From positions 103,498 to 167,497 of the forward strand of contig NZ_JAFMTQ010000006.1 in NCBI RefSeq assembly GCF_026126405.1: DNA of 64,000 nt, read 5' to 3'. The notes beneath the pieces are model-generated. The model did not search any database. It was not told where the DNA came from and saw nothing but the letters and a program-made list of their open reading frames with translations. Source of the stretch: Aureitalea sp. L0-47 (GTDB lineage: Bacteria; Bacteroidota; Bacteroidia; Flavobacteriales; Flavobacteriaceae). A program made the translations under genes and the position numbers. Every line of letters begins with the position of its first letter. The first letter of the stretch is position 1. Of this stretch, positions 44,045 to 52,313 are shown in pieces.

Positions 44045-44749
44045 ATGTCCGAGAGCTTTCCTTTTATAGCAGCAATGTTTGCCTCTATACTCCATGTGAT
44101 CACAGGACCCGATCATCTTGCCGCGGTTACCCCCTTCGCCTTGGTTGCCAAACGAAAAGCCTGGAAAATTGGTCTGGCGTGGGGATTAGGACATCTTTTC
44201 GGGATGGCCATCATTGGTCTTTTAATGGCTGCGTTTTCAGAAGTAATCTCTATTGAGGAAATCTCTGATTATTCGGAACAGATCGTAGGATTGTTACTCG
44301 TTGGCATAGGACTGTGGGTCATCTACAGGATAGTTCGTCCGGGTAGGGCACATAAACATATGCACGTTCATGCGGGTGATAAAAGCCTGATACACTCCCA
44401 CCCACACGATCATTCCAAACATCCAAGTCACGATCACAGTCATACCAAACTTCGAAAACAAGGTAAACTCGCTGCTTTCGGGATAGGTATCATACATGGA
44501 CTGGCGGGGCTTGTGCACTTTTTTCTATTTCTGCCAGTTCTGAGTTTTGAAACCTGGCCGGAAGCTCTTGGCTATATTGGTGGATTTAGCCTGGGTATCC
44601 TTATCGCCATGACAGCCTATGCTTTTACCATAGGTTCGGTAGCATCACTGGCTAAGGATCGTCACAATGAATCATTCTTCACTGGAATTCGATTGGCAGC
44701 AGGCTTATTTGCGATTATTGTAGGGGTGTACTGGATCTTGTCGTTCTAA
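44045..44749 (+). CDS. Nickel permease-like protein, UreH/NiCoT type
   Basis: 234 residues with about six hydrophobic helices. The first holds the nickel-transport signature HVITGPDHLAAVTP (HX4DH). A cytoplasmic loop near residues 100-135 is packed with histidines (HKHMHVHAG and HSHPHDHSKH), a metal-binding loop as in RcnA/NiCoT permeases. It converges on hypE with a 4-bp overlap. Position beside the hydrogenase maturation genes makes nickel the likely substrate. Confidence 0.86.
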   Translation: MSESFPFIAAMFASILHVITGPDHLAAVTPFALVAKRKAWKIGLAWGLGHLFGMAIIGLLMAAFSEVISIEEISDYSEQIVGLLLVGIGLWVIYRIVRPGRAHKHMHVHAGDKSLIHSHPHDHSKHPSHDHSHTKLRKQGKLAAFGIGIIHGLAGLVHFFLFLPVLSFETWPEALGYIGGFSLGILIAMTAYAFTIGSVASLAKDRHNESFFTGIRLAAGLFAIIVGVYWILSF

Positions 44750-45771
44750 CAAATTCGAGGCAATTGCTCCCCGATCAACGGACTCACAATACGCTTTCCT
44801 CCTATAAGGCTATGGAGCACAACTTTTGGAGATTCCTTACTTGAAACTTCCCCAATGCATCTAGCTTGCCTTCCCTTATCTGATTTCCGCAGTAAGGTTA
44901 CAACATGCTGCTCTATTTCAGGATCGACTATAGCAATGAATAACCCTTCGTTTGCCACGTACAAAGGATCGAGCCCAAGAATCTCACAGGCCGCGGCTAC
45001 CTGTTTTTCCAGAGGGATGTCTTTCTCGTAAATATGAACTTCTTTATTGGTATCCATAGCTATTTCCGTAAGAACGCCGGAAACACCTCCACGTGTTGGA
45101 TCGCGCAGGAGGTGAATTTGCTCACCAAATCCGTCCAGAAGATCTTTCACCAGGTAATTGAGATTGGTGGAATCACTAATAATATCCGATTCAAATTCCA
45201 GTCCTTCACGCTGTGTCATGATCGCCATTCCGTGTTGAGCGATAGGTCCGCTCACGATGATCTTGTCACCTACTTTTACCCTGTCCATTGAAATATTCGC
45301 CTTGGGATGAACCTTTCCAATACCTGTGGTATTGATAAAGATCTTATCTCCCTTACCACGTTCAACTACTTTGGTATCTCCGGTAATCACCTGCACACCA
45401 CTATCGTTGGCAGCTAGTTTGATAGATCTAACGATCTTTATAAAATCATCCATACTTAGACCTTCCTCCACAATAAAAGCCAGTGATAGGTACTGCGGAA
45501 TAGCGCCGCACATGGCTACATCGTTCACGGTGCCGTGAACAGCCAATTCACCAATATTCGCTCCTTTGAAGAAAATAGGGTTTACTACGAAACTATCGGT
45601 TGATACCGCAATCTTAGAGTTTATCTCGAGGATAGCACCATCGTGTTTGGTGTTGAGATACGGATTGTTGAACGTTTTAAAAATTACCTCGTCCAGCAAT
45701 TCCCGCGTCATTGTACCGCCACTGCCGTGTCCGAGGTTTATAGTTGATCGTTCCAGCTTGGATTCACTCAT
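44746..45771 (-). CDS. hypE: Hydrogenase maturation factor HypE
   Basis: 341 residues. Start region INLGHGSGGTMTRELLDEV, central LRDPTRGGVSGVLTEIA, and the exact C-terminus PRIC, whose final cysteine is carbamoylated by HypF and dehydrated to a thiocyanate. HypE thus makes the cyanide ligand of the NiFe site. It is the last gene of the operon protease, hypF, hypD, hypE. Confidence 0.97.
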   Translation of the reverse strand: MSESKLERSTINLGHGSGGTMTRELLDEVIFKTFNNPYLNTKHDGAILEINSKIAVSTDSFVVNPIFFKGANIGELAVHGTVNDVAMCGAIPQYLSLAFIVEEGLSMDDFIKIVRSIKLAANDSGVQVITGDTKVVERGKGDKIFINTTGIGKVHPKANISMDRVKVGDKIIVSGPIAQHGMAIMTQREGLEFESDIISDSTNLNYLVKDLLDGFGEQIHLLRDPTRGGVSGVLTEIAMDTNKEVHIYEKDIPLEKQVAAACEILGLDPLYVANEGLFIAIVDPEIEQHVVTLLRKSDKGRQARCIGEVSSKESPKVVLHSLIGGKRIVSPLIGEQLPRIC

Positions 45772-45782
45772 CTATGAATGTC

Positions 45783-46868
45783 TTAATGTGTTTCTGAAAA
45801 ATTGTAATAGGCAGCACAGGCTCCTTCCGAAGAAACCATGGGCGCACCCAAAGGATTTGACGGTGTACAGCGCTTACCGAATTCCGAGCATTCATGAGGC
45901 TTTTTAATGCCTTTCAGAATAGCCCCCGCAATACAACTAGCATGTTCTTCAGTATTTATATCTCCAACACCAAATTTCTTCTCAGCATCAAACTTAGCGA
46001 AATCCTCACGTAGGACGTATCCACTATTCGGTATAGTCCCTATACCTCTCCAGTCGCGGTCGGCCACCTCGAACACCTTGCTTATCACTTCCTTCGCAGC
46101 GATATTCCCTTCGTCTTTCACGATGCGAGAATACTGGTTTTCAACTTTTGCCTTACCTGCTTCCAGCTGTGAAACCGCCATAAAAATCCCTTGTACGAGG
46201 TCCAGTGGTTCGAAGCCGGTTACAACCACAGGGATATTGTGTTTTTTCGTCAATTCCTCGTATTCCGAAGTTCCCATGATCGCACATACATTTCCGGCTC
46301 CAAGAAAAGCGTCAATATTGCAAAATTCGTCATCCAGTATGGCTTCCATGGCCGGCGGAACCAGTACATGAGAGACCAGTATGGAATAGTTGGTTACTCC
46401 CTCCTTTTTGGCGTGCAGTACCGACAAAGCATTTGCCGGAGCAGTTGTTTCGAATCCAACTGCAAAGAATACCACTTCCCTGTCAGGATTCTCCTTTGCG
46501 ATCTTCACGGCTTCAAGTGGTGAATACAGCACACGCAGGTCACCTCCCTCCGCTTTCGCCTCCAGTAAGCTCTTTTTGCTTCCGGGTACACGTATCATAT
46601 CCCCGAAGGAACAAACGATCACTCCTTGTTCCATTAAAGCTAATGCCTTATCGATAAGCTGAAGAGGGGTAACGCAAACCGGACAGCCAGGACCGTGGAT
46701 CATCCGCACTTTTTCAGGAAGCAGATCTATGATCCCGTTTTTGATGAGACCATGGGTCTGACCTCCGCAGACTTCCATAATGTTCCATGGCTGCGTCACC
46801 GTTTCTTCGATGCGTTTCAGGTAGTTCCTGGTAGTCTCCAGGTCTCTGTATTCGTTTAGGTATTTCAT
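45783..46868 (-). CDS. hypD: Hydrogenase maturation factor HypD
   Basis: 361 residues. The motifs VCGGQTHGLIK, GPGCPVCVTPLQL and FFAVGFETTAPANA are all present, and cysteine-rich C-terminal segments (EHASCIAGAIL and FGKRCTPSNPLGAP) match the 4Fe-4S site. HypD is the scaffold on which Fe(CN)2CO is built together with HypC and HypE. It overlaps hypF by 4 bp and precedes hypE by 11 bp. Confidence 0.97.
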   Translation of the reverse strand: MKYLNEYRDLETTRNYLKRIEETVTQPWNIMEVCGGQTHGLIKNGIIDLLPEKVRMIHGPGCPVCVTPLQLIDKALALMEQGVIVCSFGDMIRVPGSKKSLLEAKAEGGDLRVLYSPLEAVKIAKENPDREVVFFAVGFETTAPANALSVLHAKKEGVTNYSILVSHVLVPPAMEAILDDEFCNIDAFLGAGNVCAIMGTSEYEELTKKHNIPVVVTGFEPLDLVQGIFMAVSQLEAGKAKVENQYSRIVKDEGNIAAKEVISKVFEVADRDWRGIGTIPNSGYVLREDFAKFDAEKKFGVGDINTEEHASCIAGAILKGIKKPHECSEFGKRCTPSNPLGAPMVSSEGACAAYYNFSETH

Positions 46869-49138
46869 TGGTTATACGGTGTACAATGTACGTAATACAT
46901 CAACTGTCCCAGCGAGATGTTTTCATCGTTAGGCGATAAATTTCGGTGAAAATACAGTTTACATTCGTCCCCAACTATGCGATTTATCATGTCGATTAAA
47001 ATTGTATTCTGAAATACGCCGCCGCTGAATGCCATCTTCTTAACTCCGTGAAGCTTCGACATTTGCTCAATTACACTTGCCAGGGTATAAATGAAATTAG
47101 CCAAAATCCGCTCAGTTTCCAATCCATCCTGAAAATCAGCCACAATACAATTCCATATCTCATGAGTGGGAACCACAGAGGAATTGGATAATTGAACGTA
47201 ACACTTGAGATCTGACAAATCAACTCCCGAAAGCCGACTCTCCATTAAAATGGCTGCCTGGCCTTCGTACTGGTTGGAATCTGCTATGCCCAGCAGTGAC
47301 GCTACAGCGTCGAAGATCCGACCCACCGAAGAGGTTTTCAATGTATTGTTCTTCTTCATTTGATCATAGATTCGGATCTCTTCCGTACTGAATTTATCCG
47401 TGATCCATTCCGAAGAACTGTCTTCCGAAAGAGAAAACAATGGGAGTCGCGTATCTTTTGCCATTTTGTCTCCGGCCATCCATTCAAAATAATCGAAGTG
47501 GGCCACTCGCTCCATTTTACCTTCCTCGTACAGGAAGAACTCTCCACCCCAGATGTTACTATCGTCTCCGTAACCGGTTCCGTCCCAAACCACGCCCAGT
47601 ACTTTATCTCCCAAATCGAACAATTCGTGTTCTCCCAAAACAGCCGCAAAATGCGCCTTGTGATGTTGGATCTCCAAATATTCGATGCCCTTCTTTTTTG
47701 CCAGTTCTTTTCCGTACTGAGTGCTGAGATAGGCAGGATGTTTATCTGTGAGGATGACTTCCGGCTGCGCTTCGAAGATGTTCAACATTTTGGAGACATT
47801 TTCGGTGAAGCGATCATAAACTTCCGAATTATCGAGTACACCCAGGTACTCACTCACGTAGGTGAAGTCATTCGGAACAAAAGCAATGGTGCTTTTCAGG
47901 TTTCCTCCAAGGGCTACTATTTTTTTCTGAATAGTTGTATCGTTCTTACTAAAGTTCGGTGCATAGCCCCGCGACCTTCTGAATAGCAAAGGCATCCTGC
48001 TTTCCGAAGTGATCTTCACTACCGAATCGTCCTGTGGGTTTGATATTTCCAGGTTGTGATGGAAGAAATAATCGACTACTTTTCCCAGTTTCTCTTCGGC
48101 TTCCTTTCTATCGCTGAGTATTGGCGAACCGTGAAGATTACCGCTAGTGGCGATAACAGGCACTTTAAGTTCATCAGCGAATAGCTTCATCACAGCCGAG
48201 TAAGGCAACATAACTCCTAGTTGTTTCAAACCCGGAGCTACTTCCTGCTGAACAATTTCACCGCGATATCCTTCAGAAGAAAGTATGACAATAGGGCGTT
48301 CAGTAGAAGTGAGTAACGTTAATTCCTCCGGCTGAGGGTCGAAATCCTTTTTCACCATATCCAGAGAAGGGTACATTAGGGCAAAAGGCTTATCCGGGCG
48401 GTTTTTATTTATTCTGAGACGCTTAATGCTGGATTCCAAAGTAGCATCGCAGCATAACAGGTAACCCGAGGTATTTTTAATAGCAAGAATATTTCCTTCA
48501 CGGATCAATCGTCCCATTTCAGAAAAGATCTCAGCGCTGTCAAGATCGAGCTTTTGTCCGTCATTAGTGGTTAATTCGTATTGAACACCACAAGTAGAGC
48601 AGGAATTTGTTTGTGAATGAAATCTTTTGTTCGCTGGATCCGTGTATTCCTTCATGCAGGGATCGCACATAGGAAATTTATCCAGCGATGTATTTTCACG
48701 TTCAAAGGGAAAGGTTTCGGTAACGGCCCAACGCGGACCACAATGCACACAGGTAGTAAAAGGATAATTGTATCGCCGGTTTTCTTTATCCTGAATTTCA
48801 CCGGCACAGCTATCGCAAATGGCGAAATCAGGTGTGAGTTGAAGGTTTAAATTACTTCCTTTTTCCGAAGGAACAATTTGAAAATCTTCAAAGGTTTTGG
48901 AGCTCACCGGTTCAATACTGTGATCCACGATCTTTGAAACCTTAGGTGGATTAGCGATCAACTCTGAGTAAAACAAAAGTGCCATCTCTTTTTGTCCGAG
49001 TATGAATATAATAACACCTTCCTCATTATTGGATACGCTGCCTTTAAGCTGAAAACGCTGGGCTAAGGTATAGACATGAGGTCTGAAGCCTACACCCTGA
49101 ACCTGTCCGGAAATTGAAATTTTATAGCATTCTTGCAT
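46865..49138 (-). CDS. hypF: Carbamoyltransferase HypF
   Basis: 757 residues, the usual full length. Order: acylphosphatase domain (SGQVQGVGFRPHVYTLA, residues 10-26); two zinc-finger motifs (AICDSCAGEI and TTCVHCGPRWA, then CDPCMKEY and CSTCGVQYE); a YrdC-like domain with IKNTSGYLLCCDA; and a Kae1/carbamoyltransferase domain with QHHKAHFAAVLGEHE and WDGTGYGDDSNIWGGEFF. It converts carbamoyl phosphate to the CN ligand precursor on HypE. Confidence 0.97.
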   Translation of the reverse strand: MQECYKISISGQVQGVGFRPHVYTLAQRFQLKGSVSNNEEGVIIFILGQKEMALLFYSELIANPPKVSKIVDHSIEPVSSKTFEDFQIVPSEKGSNLNLQLTPDFAICDSCAGEIQDKENRRYNYPFTTCVHCGPRWAVTETFPFERENTSLDKFPMCDPCMKEYTDPANKRFHSQTNSCSTCGVQYELTTNDGQKLDLDSAEIFSEMGRLIREGNILAIKNTSGYLLCCDATLESSIKRLRINKNRPDKPFALMYPSLDMVKKDFDPQPEELTLLTSTERPIVILSSEGYRGEIVQQEVAPGLKQLGVMLPYSAVMKLFADELKVPVIATSGNLHGSPILSDRKEAEEKLGKVVDYFFHHNLEISNPQDDSVVKITSESRMPLLFRRSRGYAPNFSKNDTTIQKKIVALGGNLKSTIAFVPNDFTYVSEYLGVLDNSEVYDRFTENVSKMLNIFEAQPEVILTDKHPAYLSTQYGKELAKKKGIEYLEIQHHKAHFAAVLGEHELFDLGDKVLGVVWDGTGYGDDSNIWGGEFFLYEEGKMERVAHFDYFEWMAGDKMAKDTRLPLFSLSEDSSSEWITDKFSTEEIRIYDQMKKNNTLKTSSVGRIFDAVASLLGIADSNQYEGQAAILMESRLSGVDLSDLKCYVQLSNSSVVPTHEIWNCIVADFQDGLETERILANFIYTLASVIEQMSKLHGVKKMAFSGGVFQNTILIDMINRIVGDECKLYFHRNLSPNDENISLGQLMYYVHCTPYNQ

Positions 49139-49167
49139 TCAAAATACTGCCTGTGAGATGGATAAAT

Positions 49168-49707
49168 TTACAATTTTCTCGAATGCAACTCTTCTGCTAA
49201 ATCCAGTATTTTGACAATTAGTTTGGAAACCGCTTTCTTAACCTTATCACTAAGTCCGATTGACATTGGATCGATCCGATCGATCGAAACCGTGAACAGA
49301 TAAATCTCGGGGACGTTTTCCATCAGGTAGGCTGCTTCTATCATTTCTTTTAGGCCTACGCCATGTACACTAAGTGTAGGAGGATAGTCTGCAGCAAACT
49401 TGGGCCGAATCAAGGAAATTGTTCCTTCTTCCTTTGCGTCCATTGTGGCATCTACAAATACGATGGTATCATACGAATCGAAACAATTCAACATTAGGAA
49501 ACCACCCGTACCGCCATCCAAAATTTCCAGGTTATCCGGCAATTCAAGTTCAGACAAAGCCTGGATAAGATGGACACCAACCCCTTCGTCTCCCATCAGG
49601 TAATTACCAACTCCCATCACTAAAACGGAGTCGGATTTGTCTTTTTCAAAGAAGTAAGCATCACTGCTAACTGAGATTGAATTTCTTTTGGTAGTCTTCA
49701 TTTTCAA
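49168..49707 (-). CDS. Hydrogenase maturation protease, HyaD/HupD-like
   Basis: 179 residues. The core motif is MGVGNYLMGDEGVGVHLI, with LDGGTGGFL, FVDATMDAKEEG and the metal-binding histidine in LSVHGVGLKEM, closest in look to proteases that process uptake (group 1) large subunits. An N-terminal extension of about 30 residues precedes the core. It heads the operon with hypF, hypD and hypE. A second, different protease gene sits after hoxH, so this one may serve a hydrogenase encoded elsewhere. Confidence 0.88.
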   Translation of the reverse strand: MKMKTTKRNSISVSSDAYFFEKDKSDSVLVMGVGNYLMGDEGVGVHLIQALSELELPDNLEILDGGTGGFLMLNCFDSYDTIVFVDATMDAKEEGTISLIRPKFAADYPPTLSVHGVGLKEMIEAAYLMENVPEIYLFTVSIDRIDPMSIGLSDKVKKAVSKLIVKILDLAEELHSRKL

Positions 49708-49983
49708 TAGATTTTATTCCGCTGCTTCAAATTCTTCCTCTTCTTTCTCTTCGGGTGTATCCACTTCTTATTATACTTTCGTAATAAGTATCTTGTTTTT
49801 CTTTGATTATAAGCATGATCGAAAAATGTACTTATAGCGACTTCAATTGAATTGATTGTTAGGAAATTAGACGATTCAATTTAATAATATATCACCCTCT
49901 ATAACATGACAGTTATCATATTTCGAGTAATACTGTAGCAATAATTTTACCTTGGATTTATAGTAACCGCTTATACGATCGAA
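49708..49983. other. Divergent control region between the protease-hypFDE operon and hypA
   Basis: It contains the FNR-type operator at 49907-49918 and an AT-rich stretch. Near 49714-49764 the reverse strand reads as a 16-codon acidic peptide ending in a stop, like the tail of a lost gene, but it is too short to call. Leftward from the operator only an imperfect box (TAAATTGA, first base 49883) fits the spacing. Confidence 0.5.
49907..49949 (+). promoter_or_regulatory. FNR/CRP-type operator plus -7 box for hypA
   Basis: Palindrome TGACAGTTATCA at 49907-49918. TAATTTTA begins at 49942, 29.5 bp from the centre. Predicted leader about 30 nt before the ATG at 49984. Confidence 0.73.
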
Positions 49984-50325
49984 ATGCACGAAATGTCCGT
50001 CGCTTTAGGCATTGTTTCAATTGCTGAAAAAGAACTGGAAAAAACAAACGCTAAACAAGTCGATCTTATCGAACTTGATATCGGGGATTTGGCCGGGATC
50101 GAATTGGATTCACTAAATTTTGTATGGCCTACAGCTGTAAAAAACACCGTATTAGAAAACGCAAAAAAGAAGATCAATATCATTAAAGGTCGAGCAAAAT
50201 GTGTTGATTGTGAATCGGAATTTGAGCTTGAGAATTTCTACGACCAATGTCCGAAATGCGAAAGTTTTTCAAAAACAATTCTTTTTGGTAAAGAACTGCG
50301 TGTTAAGTCTTTAGAGATTTCATAG
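49984..50325 (+). CDS. hypA: Hydrogenase nickel incorporation protein HypA
   Basis: 113 residues beginning MHEMSVA, whose His2 binds nickel. The zinc site comes from two CxxC pairs, AKCVDCESEF and DQCPKCESFS. HypA delivers nickel to the large-subunit precursor together with HypB. An FNR-type promoter lies directly upstream, and the gap to hoxF holds a second one. Confidence 0.95.
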   Translation: MHEMSVALGIVSIAEKELEKTNAKQVDLIELDIGDLAGIELDSLNFVWPTAVKNTVLENAKKKINIIKGRAKCVDCESEFELENFYDQCPKCESFSKTILFGKELRVKSLEIS

Positions 50326-50430
50326 CGTTTTTATTTCTTCACGAAGAATAATTTAATTTCTTCACATATTGAAATGAAACTTTGCAATATTTTTCGCTGT
50401 GATTTGCGAATTGAGCAAAAGGTTTGTTAT

Positions 50431-50473
50431 TGATTATTGTCATATTTCCGATGGTATGGTTGTGTTACATTTA
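50431..50473 (+). promoter_or_regulatory. FNR/CRP-type operator plus -7 box for the hox operon
   Basis: Palindrome TGATTATTGTCA at 50431-50442. TACATTTA begins at 50466, 29.5 bp from the centre. Predicted leader about 18 nt before the ATG at 50496. Confidence 0.74.
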
Positions 50474-50495
50474 GATCGTACCAAAATTCTTGTTC

Positions 50496-52313
50496 ATGCT
50501 AAATAATAATATAGACCGGAGTAAGCTAATGGACGTTCTTTGGAAAGTCCATCGCAAAAAACGACACATCGGGCACGACGACATTTCGAAGATTGCGAAT
50601 CAGTTTGAAATGTCCCGAATGGAACTCGAAGGTGTTGTGACCTTTTATCATTTCTACCACAGGATCCCCAGTGGAAAATGCACTATCTATTTAAACGATT
50701 CCATAGTATCGGAATTATCAGGCAGGAAAGAAGTCCTTGAGGCGTTTGAGGATGCCCTGGGAATTAAGCTGGGACAGGTCACTGCCGATGGCAGATTTGG
50801 TTTGTTTAAGACTCCCTGTATAGGGCTGAGCGATCAGGAACCTTCATGCCTGATTAATCTCAAACCGTTTACCAACCTTACCCCGGAAAAAGTGTACAAG
50901 ATCATCGATCGCCTCAAAGAAGGTGATAAGATCAGGGAGATATGTGACGAGCCTGAGACGAACATCAGGTATACTCCTGAAGAAGACCGAACTGTATTCT
51001 TCAAGCCTTATACTCGCTTCTCAGGATTATCAAATCTGCACAGATATTCTCCAGAGGAAATAATCGAATTGGTAAGAGAATCCAAACTTACCGGCCGCGG
51101 TGGTGCCTTCTTCCCAACTGGGCTAAAATGGCAGTTCTGCCGACAGAATGAAGCCGACATTCGTTACCTGATTTGTAATGCCGACGAAGGTGAGCCGGGT
51201 ACGTTCAAGGACAGAGTATTACTTCAAAAATATCCTGAAACGCTTATCGAAGGTATGATTCTAGCAGGCTACGCCATTGGCGCAAGTGTAGGTGCAATAT
51301 ACTTGAGAGCTGAATATATGTATCTTAAAAAACGATTGGAAGCCCTGCTTCAGGATTATCGAAACAATGGTTGCCTTGGAAAGGATATTAAGGCGAAACA
51401 AGCTTTCGATTTTGATATTTATATCCACATGGGTGCCGGAGCTTATGTTTGTGGTGAGGAAACCGCATTGATCCACTCTATGGAGGGAAAACGCGGGGAG
51501 CCAAGTACCAAGGAATACTTCCCCGTGGAAAAAGGATTTAAGGGGAAACCCACTGTAGTGAATAACGTAGAAACCCTTTGTGCCGTGCCAAGAATACTGA
51601 ATATGGGATTGAGTAAATACCTCGAACTAGGAACCGAACTCACACCCGGCACTAAGCTCCTCAGTGTCTCTGGAGACTGTGAGAGACCTGGATTATATGA
51701 GATCGAATGGGGTATGAAACTACGTGATTTCCTCAAACTCGTGGGTGCAAAGAATACCAAGTTTGCTCTCTTCAACGGTTATGCGGGAGAATGTTTGAGT
51801 CCAATCGATTTTGATCGCGACATCTCAGGTGAGAATATGATAGGTGACCACGAACTATTCCAATTCAAAGACCGTGATCACTACTCCGCAAGAATGTCCG
51901 GTGTAGGGTTGCGTGCCGGTGGTTCGGTCATGATCTTCAATGAAGAACGAGACGTACTGGGTACGTTGAAAAATGTGGCCGATTTCTTCGTACATGAATC
52001 CTGCGGAATATGTGTTCCATGCCGAACAGGTAACTTCCTGTTGAATAAAAAGATCGACAGAATCAAATTGGGTCACGGAGAAGAGAAAGACTTACAGGAG
52101 ATCAAGGAATGGAGTAAGATCATTAAAACAACGAGTCGCTGCGGACTAGGTAAAGCATCATCCAATGCGCTCAACGATGCCATATTCAAATTCCCGGAAG
52201 TTTTCGGAACGGTTCTTTCTGAAAACACCGACTTCAATAAGGCATTCAATCTAAAGGATGCAACCGATCATTACGACCAAATAATTAACGAAATGACTGC
52301 CGACTATGAGTAA
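50496..52313 (+). CDS. hoxF: HoxF-type NuoE/NuoF-fused diaphorase subunit of a NAD-coupled hydrogenase
   Basis: 605 residues from the ATG at 50496 (TTG 50490 would add two). The N-terminal NuoE-like thioredoxin fold (about 1-140) keeps Cys62 and Cys108 but has Asn67 and Ser112 at the other two 2Fe-2S positions. The NuoF part has the NADH motif GRGGAFFPTGLKW (a Phe replaces the usual Gly), CNADEGEPGTFKDR, FMN motif GAGAYVCGEETALI, and the 4Fe-4S ligands in ESCGICVPCRTGN plus TSRCGLGK. It passes electrons between NAD(H) and the hydrogenase and overlaps hoxUY by 8 bp. Confidence 0.94.
   Translation: MLNNNIDRSKLMDVLWKVHRKKRHIGHDDISKIANQFEMSRMELEGVVTFYHFYHRIPSGKCTIYLNDSIVSELSGRKEVLEAFEDALGIKLGQVTADGRFGLFKTPCIGLSDQEPSCLINLKPFTNLTPEKVYKIIDRLKEGDKIREICDEPETNIRYTPEEDRTVFFKPYTRFSGLSNLHRYSPEEIIELVRESKLTGRGGAFFPTGLKWQFCRQNEADIRYLICNADEGEPGTFKDRVLLQKYPETLIEGMILAGYAIGASVGAIYLRAEYMYLKKRLEALLQDYRNNGCLGKDIKAKQAFDFDIYIHMGAGAYVCGEETALIHSMEGKRGEPSTKEYFPVEKGFKGKPTVVNNVETLCAVPRILNMGLSKYLELGTELTPGTKLLSVSGDCERPGLYEIEWGMKLRDFLKLVGAKNTKFALFNGYAGECLSPIDFDRDISGENMIGDHELFQFKDRDHYSARMSGVGLRAGGSVMIFNEERDVLGTLKNVADFFVHESCGICVPCRTGNFLLNKKIDRIKLGHGEEKDLQEIKEWSKIIKTTSRCGLGKASSNALNDAIFKFPEVFGTVLSENTDFNKAFNLKDATDHYDQIINEMTADYE

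Noticed and set aside
45907..46371. A 154-codon frame on the forward strand opposite hypD
   Set aside because: hypD motifs on the reverse strand are intact; the composition of the forward frame (serine-rich, no family) marks it as a shadow.
47360..47986. A 208-codon open frame on the forward strand opposite hypF
   Set aside because: hypF has every family motif on the reverse strand; the forward frame has no recognisable domain and is a shadow.
49876..49883. A leftward -7 box (TAAATTGA) from the hypA operator toward the protease-hypFDE operon
   Set aside because: The spacing is right but the match to TAnnTTTG is poor and the leader would be about 170 nt; kept only as a possibility.
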